Positions 38,431-43,220 of a stretch of DNA of 43,220 nucleotides are shown piece after piece (position 1 is the stretch's first letter; each line of letters opens with the position of its first letter). The stretch spans positions 1 to 43,220 of the forward strand of contig NZ_BDCC01000022.1 of assembly GCF_001613305.1 (NCBI RefSeq). Reading direction: 5' to 3'. The DNA comes from Nocardia vaccinii NBRC 15922. GTDB lineage: Bacteria > Actinomycetota > Actinomycetes > Mycobacteriales > Mycobacteriaceae. The notes beneath the pieces are model-generated. The model did no database searches and was not told the DNA's origin. It worked only from the letters and a program-made list of their open reading frames with translations. Both the position numbers and the translations under genes were made by a program.

Positions 38431-40602
38431 ATGGCTTTCGCATCCGAGCTGCCCGCCGAGGGCAACACACCGCTGGCGCATTCGGAGTTCCGGCCCATCG
38501 GCGAGATCGAGCGGGCCGGGGGGCGGTTCGAGGTGATCAGCGAGCACCGGCCCGCGGGCGATCAGCCCGCCGCGATCGAGGAGCTCGATCGGCGGTTGCG
38601 GGCGGGGGAGCGCGATGTCGTCCTGCTGGGCGCCACCGGCACCGGTAAATCCGCGACCGCGGCCTGGCTGATCGAGCGTACGCAACGCCCCACCCTGGTC
38701 ATGGCCCCGAACAAGACCCTGGCCGCACAGCTGGCCAACGAGTTGCGCGAGATGCTGCCGAACAATGCGGTGGAGTACTTCGTCTCTTACTACGACTACT
38801 ACCAGCCCGAGGCGTACATCGCGCAGACCGATACCTACATCGAGAAGGACAGCTCGATCAACGACGATGTCGAGCGGCTGCGCCATTCGGCCACCTCGAG
38901 CCTGCTCTCCCGCCGGGACGTCGTCGTGGTCGCCTCGGTGTCCTGCATCTACGGCCTGGGTACTCCGCAGTCCTACCTGGACCGTTCCGTGCAGCTCGAG
39001 GTCGGCGGTGAGGTCGATCGGGACAGGTTGCTGCGACTGCTGGTCGATGTGCAGTACACCCGCAACGACATGTCCTTCACCCGCGGCTCGTTCCGGGTGC
39101 GCGGCGATACGGTCGAGATCATCCCGTCCTACGAGGAGCTCGCGATCCGGATCGAATTCTTCGGTGACGAGATCGAGGCGCTCTACTATCTGCACCCGCT
39201 GACCGGGGATGTGGTGCGGCAGGTGGATATGGTCCGGATCTTCCCGGCGACGCACTATGTGGCCGGTCCGGAGCGGATGGAGCGGGCTGTGGCCGATATC
39301 GAGGTCGAGCTCGAACATCGCCTGGCCGAACTCGAACGGCAGGGGAAACTGCTCGAGGCGCAGCGTCTGCGCATGCGCACCCAGTACGACCTGGAGATGA
39401 TCCGGCAGGTCGGGTTCTGCTCGGGTATCGAGAACTACTCCCGGCATATCGACGGCCGCGCGGCCGGCTCGGCACCGGCGACCCTGATCGACTATTTCCC
39501 CGAGGATTTCCTGCTCATCATCGATGAGTCGCACAACACCGTCCCGCAGATCGGCAGCATGTACGAGGGCGATATGTCGCGCAAGCGCAACCTCGTCGAG
39601 TACGGCTTCCGGCTGCCATCCGCGGTGGACAACCGTCCGCTGACCTGGGAGGAGTTCGCGGATCGCATCGGCCAGACGGTCTACATGTCGGCCACCCCCG
39701 GTCCCTACGAGCTCGGCCGGACCTCCGGTGAATTCGTCGAGCAGGTCATTCGGCCGACCGGTCTGGTGGATCCGCACGTCGTGGTCAAACCGACCAAGGG
39801 CCAGATCGATGATCTGGTGCACGAGATCCGCCTCCGCGCCGAAAAGGACGAACGGGTCCTGGTCACCACGCTGACCAAGAAGATGGCCGAGGATCTCACC
39901 GACTATCTGCTCGGACTCGGTGTGCGAGTGCGGTATCTGCACTCGGAGATCGATACGTTGCGTCGCGTGGAACTGCTGCGGCAGCTTCGGCTGGGCGAAT
40001 ACGACGTGCTCGTCGGCATCAATCTGCTGCGCGAGGGCCTGGACCTGCCCGAGGTGTCGCTGGTGGCGATCCTGGACGCGGACAAGGAAGGTTTCCTGCG
40101 CAGTACCACCAGCCTGATCCAGACCATCGGCCGCGCCGCCCGCAACGTCTCGGGTGAGGTGCACATGTACGCCGACAAGGTCACCGATTCGATGCGCAAT
40201 GCCATCGAGGAGACCGAGCGACGTCGCGCCAAGCAGGTCGCCTACAACGAGGCGAAAGGAATCGACCCGAAACCCCTGCGCAAGAAAATCGCCGACATCC
40301 TCGACCAGGTGTATCGCGAGGCCGACGAGACGGAGGTCGAAATCGGCGGGTCGGGCCGCAATGCCAGCCGCGGCCGTCGCGCCCAGGGCGAACCCGGCCG
40401 GGCGGTCAGCGCGGGCGTCTACGAGGGCCGCGACATCAAGTCCATGCCGCGGGCCGAACTGGCCGATCTGGTGAAGGAGATGACCGACCAGATGATGAAC
40501 GCCGCACGTGAGCTGCAATTCGAGCTCGCCGGTCGGTTGCGCGACGAGATCGCCGATCTGAAAAAAGAACTGCGCGGAATGGACGCGGCCGGGTTGAAAT
40601 GA
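38431..40602 (+). CDS. uvrB: Excinuclease ABC subunit B
   Basis: Damage-verification helicase of nucleotide excision repair; works with UvrA and UvrC. The 723-residue protein has Walker A GATGTGKS with Lys73, the beta-hairpin YYDYYQPEAYI that threads between DNA strands, DEAD-like DESHN, the helicase C half (LREGLDLPEVSL, QTIGRAARN) and a C-terminal UVR motif (about 680-715, ELADLVKEMTDQMMNAAREL) that binds UvrC. A 30-residue N-terminal extension precedes the fold, as in other Nocardiaceae/mycobacteria. ATG 38431 lies seven bases after TACCCT. A long antisense open frame across it is a codon-bias artefact. A strong hairpin follows at 40684. Confidence 0.97.
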   Translation: MAFASELPAEGNTPLAHSEFRPIGEIERAGGRFEVISEHRPAGDQPAAIEELDRRLRAGERDVVLLGATGTGKSATAAWLIERTQRPTLVMAPNKTLAAQLANELREMLPNNAVEYFVSYYDYYQPEAYIAQTDTYIEKDSSINDDVERLRHSATSSLLSRRDVVVVASVSCIYGLGTPQSYLDRSVQLEVGGEVDRDRLLRLLVDVQYTRNDMSFTRGSFRVRGDTVEIIPSYEELAIRIEFFGDEIEALYYLHPLTGDVVRQVDMVRIFPATHYVAGPERMERAVADIEVELEHRLAELERQGKLLEAQRLRMRTQYDLEMIRQVGFCSGIENYSRHIDGRAAGSAPATLIDYFPEDFLLIIDESHNTVPQIGSMYEGDMSRKRNLVEYGFRLPSAVDNRPLTWEEFADRIGQTVYMSATPGPYELGRTSGEFVEQVIRPTGLVDPHVVVKPTKGQIDDLVHEIRLRAEKDERVLVTTLTKKMAEDLTDYLLGLGVRVRYLHSEIDTLRRVELLRQLRLGEYDVLVGINLLREGLDLPEVSLVAILDADKEGFLRSTTSLIQTIGRAARNVSGEVHMYADKVTDSMRNAIEETERRRAKQVAYNEAKGIDPKPLRKKIADILDQVYREADETEVEIGGSGRNASRGRRAQGEPGRAVSAGVYEGRDIKSMPRAELADLVKEMTDQMMNAARELQFELAGRLRDEIADLKKELRGMDAAGLK

Positions 40603-40683
40603 GTACCGTTCCACTGGGTTTCGGCCCGGCTCCCGTACCGCCCGGATTTTCGGTCGCGGTGGGGCATGACGCCCTGGCGGAAC

Positions 40684-40744
40684 CCGGGGCCCAGGCACAC
40701 GTGCACGCTGTTGTGCGCACAGGGAAGGTGTGCCTGGGTCCCGG
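40684..40744. terminator. Long hairpin between uvrB and the VOC gene
   Basis: CCGGGGCCCAGGCACAC (40684-40700) pairs with GTGTGCCTGGGTCCCGG (40728-40744): 17 pairs, one G-U. The 27-base loop holds a small inner stem. It can end transcription from both convergent genes. Confidence 0.7.
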
Positions 40745-40784
40745 TGTCCGCCGGGGCGGTGCGGGCCGTGCCCGGTGCGGTGGA

Positions 40785-41258
40785 TCAGCTCGACTGGCTC
40801 GCCATCCACTCGTTCACGCGGCGTTCGCCCTCCTCGCGCGAGATGTCCTCGACTCGCGTCATGACCACCCAACGGTGTCCGAACGGATCCATGACCAGGC
40901 CGTATCGGTCGCCGGTGACGAAGGTCTGCGGATCTCCGACGCGTTTGGCGCCGTGCTCGCGGGCGAGTTTCGTGACCGCGTCCACATCGGGGCAGTAGTG
41001 GACGATGCTGGTGTGCACCCAGTCCGCGGCGGGAGCCAGCACTCCCTCCGCGGGAATGGGCATACCCATCTGGAAGGTCGAATCGCCGACCTTCAATTCG
41101 GCGTGTGCGGCCTGGCCGTCGGGGAGGTCGTTGCGGCTCAGTACCTCCGCGCCGAAAACCGCGCCGTAGAACTCGATGGCCGCATTGGCATCGGGCACGG
41201 CAAGGAAACAGTTGATCGAGTGATAGCCCTCGGGGATCGGATTCACGGTGTTCGTCAT
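40785..41258 (-). CDS. VOC family (PhnB-like glyoxalase superfamily) protein
   Basis: A 157-residue protein of the vicinal-oxygen-chelate fold, close to the PhnB-type group. It opens IPEGYHSINCFLAVPDANAAIEFYGAVFGAE, with HAELKVGDSTFQMG, then the second beta-alpha-beta-beta-beta unit, including GDRYGLVMDPFGHRWVVMTRVEDIS. Candidate metal ligands are the His in GYHSI, and Glu and His residues in the second half; activity is unassigned. Members may bind antibiotics or act as epimerases or demethylases. ATG 41258 begins at the usual place; the longer frame is not conserved. It is divergent from the AraC gene, starts 77 bases apart, and may be its target. Confidence 0.85.
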   Translation of the reverse strand: MTNTVNPIPEGYHSINCFLAVPDANAAIEFYGAVFGAEVLSRNDLPDGQAAHAELKVGDSTFQMGMPIPAEGVLAPAADWVHTSIVHYCPDVDAVTKLAREHGAKRVGDPQTFVTGDRYGLVMDPFGHRWVVMTRVEDISREEGERRVNEWMASQSS

Positions 41259-41335
41259 GGGCACGACTCTGCCGGTTGGCGCGCGGCGGATCTTGTAAGA
41301 ACGCGACAGCTCGCCCGAGCAAGCGGAGCGCACCG

Positions 41336-42199
41336 TTGAACACCGTCGGCGAGGACGCGAAAGATCTTGCGCTGGAACGTGTTCCGATACCGCCACCGGA
41401 GGTCGTCAAGGGGATTCTGCATCCGCGCGCGCAGGCTCGGCATCGCACCCTGACCAGGGCTCCCGCGGGCCCGGAACTGTCCCGGTTCGTGGAGTGGTAC
41501 TGGGAGGTGCGGTGGGATCTGCGGGGTTGCCCGCCGTTCGTGGCCGAGGTGCTGCCGTTCCCGAGCGTCAATCTGACCTTCGAGCGAACGACCGCTGGGA
41601 CCGGTGGTTTCGTCAACGGCGTGTGCACCACCAAGTTCACCCGCGAGCTGGCCGAGGAAGGCGAGACCTTCGCGATGAAGTTCCGGCCCGGTGGTTTCGG
41701 CGCGTTCACCGGGCTCGATGTGGCCTCGTTCCGGGATTCGGCGATAGACCTCGTCGAAGTGTTGCCGCACGCGGCCGGGTTGACCGAGCGGGTGCTCGCC
41801 GAGCCCACCACCGAGCGGCGTCGCGATGCGGTCGAGAACTTCTTCGCCCAGCGGGCGCGCACGGCCGTCGTGGACGACAACTACCGACTGCTGCTGCGAA
41901 TGATCGCGGCCATGGAGTCCGACCGCGATCTGCTCCGCGTCGACCAGGTCGCCGAACGCTTCGGAGTGCCGATCCGCACCCTGCAACGGCTGTTCCGGCG
42001 TTATGTCGGCGCCAATCCGAAGTGGGTGCTGCGCCGCTATCGCCTCCAGGACGGTGCGCAACTGCTCGCCGACGGCCGCACCGCTGATCTGGCGGCTCTG
42101 GCGCTGGATCTCGGCTACTTCGATCAGGCCCACTTCTCCCGTGAGTTCGCCCTCGAGGTGGGAATGGCGCCACTGGAATACGCACGCTCGGCGGATTGA
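41336..42199 (+). CDS. AraC family transcriptional regulator
   Basis: A 287-residue activator-type protein. The N-terminal half (about 20-150) has a DUF6597-like sensor: ARHRTLTRAPAGPELSRFVEWYWEV, EVLPFPSVNLTFE, FAMKFRPGGFGAFTG. The C-terminal AraC double helix-turn-helix spans about 190-280: RVDQVAERFGVPIRTLQRLFRRYVGANPKW and LALDLGYFDQAHFSREFALEVGMAP. TTG 41336 is chosen because GGAG lies seven bases upstream; TTG 41276 would add an unlike N-terminus. Inducer unknown. The divergent VOC gene at 41258 is a plausible regulated partner. Confidence 0.88.
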   Translation: MNTVGEDAKDLALERVPIPPPEVVKGILHPRAQARHRTLTRAPAGPELSRFVEWYWEVRWDLRGCPPFVAEVLPFPSVNLTFERTTAGTGGFVNGVCTTKFTRELAEEGETFAMKFRPGGFGAFTGLDVASFRDSAIDLVEVLPHAAGLTERVLAEPTTERRRDAVENFFAQRARTAVVDDNYRLLLRMIAAMESDRDLLRVDQVAERFGVPIRTLQRLFRRYVGANPKWVLRRYRLQDGAQLLADGRTADLAALALDLGYFDQAHFSREFALEVGMAPLEYARSAD

Positions 42200-42692
42200 C
42201 CCCGCACGACGCATTTGCCCAGTACGTCGGCCGGTATCTCGGGACATCCGCCGTCACGACGAAACTTGGTGTAATTCACTACAATTACGCGGGATTTCCG
42301 GGCGAACTACCAGCGGGTCTACGTGAGCGGGTAAATGCTGTTCACTCCCGGCCTGGTGGCCGTGGTCGCCGAGCTTCCTCACGGGCCGGGCCCGACGGCA
42401 CGCCGAACAGCACTACTGTGATGAGAATCCCAGTGCTGCAAGACCGTTCGCGATTGCGGCGTACGTCGCCGCAGCGGTTGGCGGCACCGGAGATTCGTGC
42501 TGGTAGTTCGGGCCCTCGCGGAGCGCTTCGGCGAATGTGTGGCACGCGCTACACGGCAGCCGGATGTGATGTGATGCAATTTCGGATTTTTCCGACTCGG
42601 TAACGGTTATGGTCTAGCGCAGTTGCCGCGCGGCGCCCGCAGTCGCGGACGTTATGCGCCGGCATCCGACCACTTGTACGTTTGGAGGAAAG
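42200..42692 (+). other. Intergenic region before uspA
   Basis: No gene is supported. GTAATT-N6-AATTAC (42271-42288) is a small A/T-rich inverted repeat that may be an operator. TATGGT at 42608-42613 is a possible -10 box for uspA, giving a leader of about 70 bases. Small frames on both strands lack ribosome-binding sites and similarity. Confidence 0.4.
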
Positions 42693-43148
42693 ATGACCAC
42701 CGCCTACCGGTCCATTGTCGTCGGTACCGATGGCTCGGACTCGTCGTACGTCGCTGTCGAGAAGGCCGCCGCCCTGGCCGGGGCCTCCGGCGCGACCCTG
42801 TATGTCGCCTGTGCCTACTACCCGACCGACGATCGTGACGTTGCCGCCGCGACCGATGTGTTGAAGGACGAGGCCTACCAGGTCCGCGGCTCGGCGCCGA
42901 CCAACGAGATCCTGCGCGTCGCCCGGGACAAGGCCCACGCGGCGGGCGCCACCGATGTGCAGGAGAAGGCGATCGTCGGCGAGCCCGTCGAATCGCTGCT
43001 GTCCCTGGTGAAGGAGGTGCAGGCCGATCTGCTGGTCGTCGGTAACCGCGGCCTGAACACCCTCGCCGGCCGTCTGCTCGGCTCGGTGCCCTCGGACGTC
43101 GCTCGCAAGTCCCGCTCGGACGTACTGATCGTCCACACCGTGCGGTAA
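42693..43148 (+). CDS. Universal stress protein
   Basis: A 151-residue UspA-domain protein, cytosolic, corresponding to M. tuberculosis Rv1636 (TB15.3), which sits near uvrB there too. It opens YRSIVVGTDGSDSS with the conserved Asp, has LVVGNRGLNTLAGRLLGSVPSD (the G-x2-G-x9-G-S nucleotide-binding motif) and ends SDVLIVHTV. The ATP/cAMP-binding motif is complete, so it is the nucleotide-binding type. ATG 42693 follows GGAGGAAAG, the strongest ribosome-binding site in this part of the window. It probably dimerises through the last strand. A short weak hairpin (CCGC/GCGG) follows near 43158. Confidence 0.94.
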   Translation: MTTAYRSIVVGTDGSDSSYVAVEKAAALAGASGATLYVACAYYPTDDRDVAAATDVLKDEAYQVRGSAPTNEILRVARDKAHAAGATDVQEKAIVGEPVESLLSLVKEVQADLLVVGNRGLNTLAGRLLGSVPSDVARKSRSDVLIVHTVR

Positions 43149-43220
43149 TTTCGGCCTCCGCTTCGCTGCGGCGGGGTTTCGGCGCTGTGAGGCTCGTCGT
43201 TCGGCCCTCGAGACTCGGCC

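Noticed and set aside
37552..41880. A 1442-codon open frame on the minus strand across uvrB and neighbours
   Set aside because: Only its last 203 codons (DUF402 copy 2) are a gene. The rest is antisense to uvrB and reflects scarce stop codons in high-GC DNA.
42342..42603. Small frames on both strands before uspA
   Set aside because: No ribosome-binding site, no similarity and Arg/Pro-rich composition typical of non-coding high-GC DNA.

Overview
The window is high-GC actinobacterial DNA, most likely from Nocardia or a close relative in the Nocardiaceae. The backbone order trpA, lgt, TM2 protein, pyk, tesB, pdtaR, polA, rpsA, coaE, DUF402, uvrB, uspA matches the Mycobacterium tuberculosis Rv1613-Rv1636 region as I remember it. 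The protein sequences are close to mycobacterial ones, and third codon positions are strongly G/C. Several genes show a TANNNT -10 hexamer 6-8 bases before an ATG or GTG, which is the mark of leaderless mRNAs in this group.

Layout. 1-5.5 kb: end of the trp operon, lgt, a TM2 membrane protein, pyruvate kinase and an acyl-CoA thioesterase. 5.5-7.7 kb, minus strand: a hypothetical protein, a low-molecular-weight tyrosine phosphatase, a DUF4188 protein and tRNA-Leu(CAA). 7.9-14.4 kb: pdtaR, then a branched-chain amino acid (Liv-type) ABC operon. In that operon the two ATPases are fused into one protein, and a 49-codon frame built from two near-identical 72-base units sits between livH and livM. 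14.5-17.2 kb: polA.

17.2-30 kb is an accessory-rich insert between polA and rpsA. It holds a free-standing LeuA allosteric-domain protein preceded by a leucine/valine-rich leader peptide with its own promoter, a thioredoxin, a beta-decarboxylating dehydrogenase, a polar amino acid ABC operon, a LysR/flavoprotein divergent pair, an SPFH/ribbon-helix-helix pair behind a 26-bp palindrome, an unrecognised protein and a methyltransferase. 29-43 kb: rpsA, a TetR regulator convergent with and overlapping an MMPL transporter, a Tat-exported phospholipase C, a CoaE-GrpB fusion, two tandem DUF402 proteins, uvrB, a divergent VOC/AraC pair and a universal stress protein.

The most interesting signals are the apparent leucine-responsive leader ahead of the orphan LeuA regulatory domain (17656-18349), the repeat-built coupled small frame in the liv operon (11129-11278), the LivG-LivF fusion, and the SPFH-RHH module with its palindromic operator. 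No insertion sequence, phage gene, CRISPR array or rRNA was seen.
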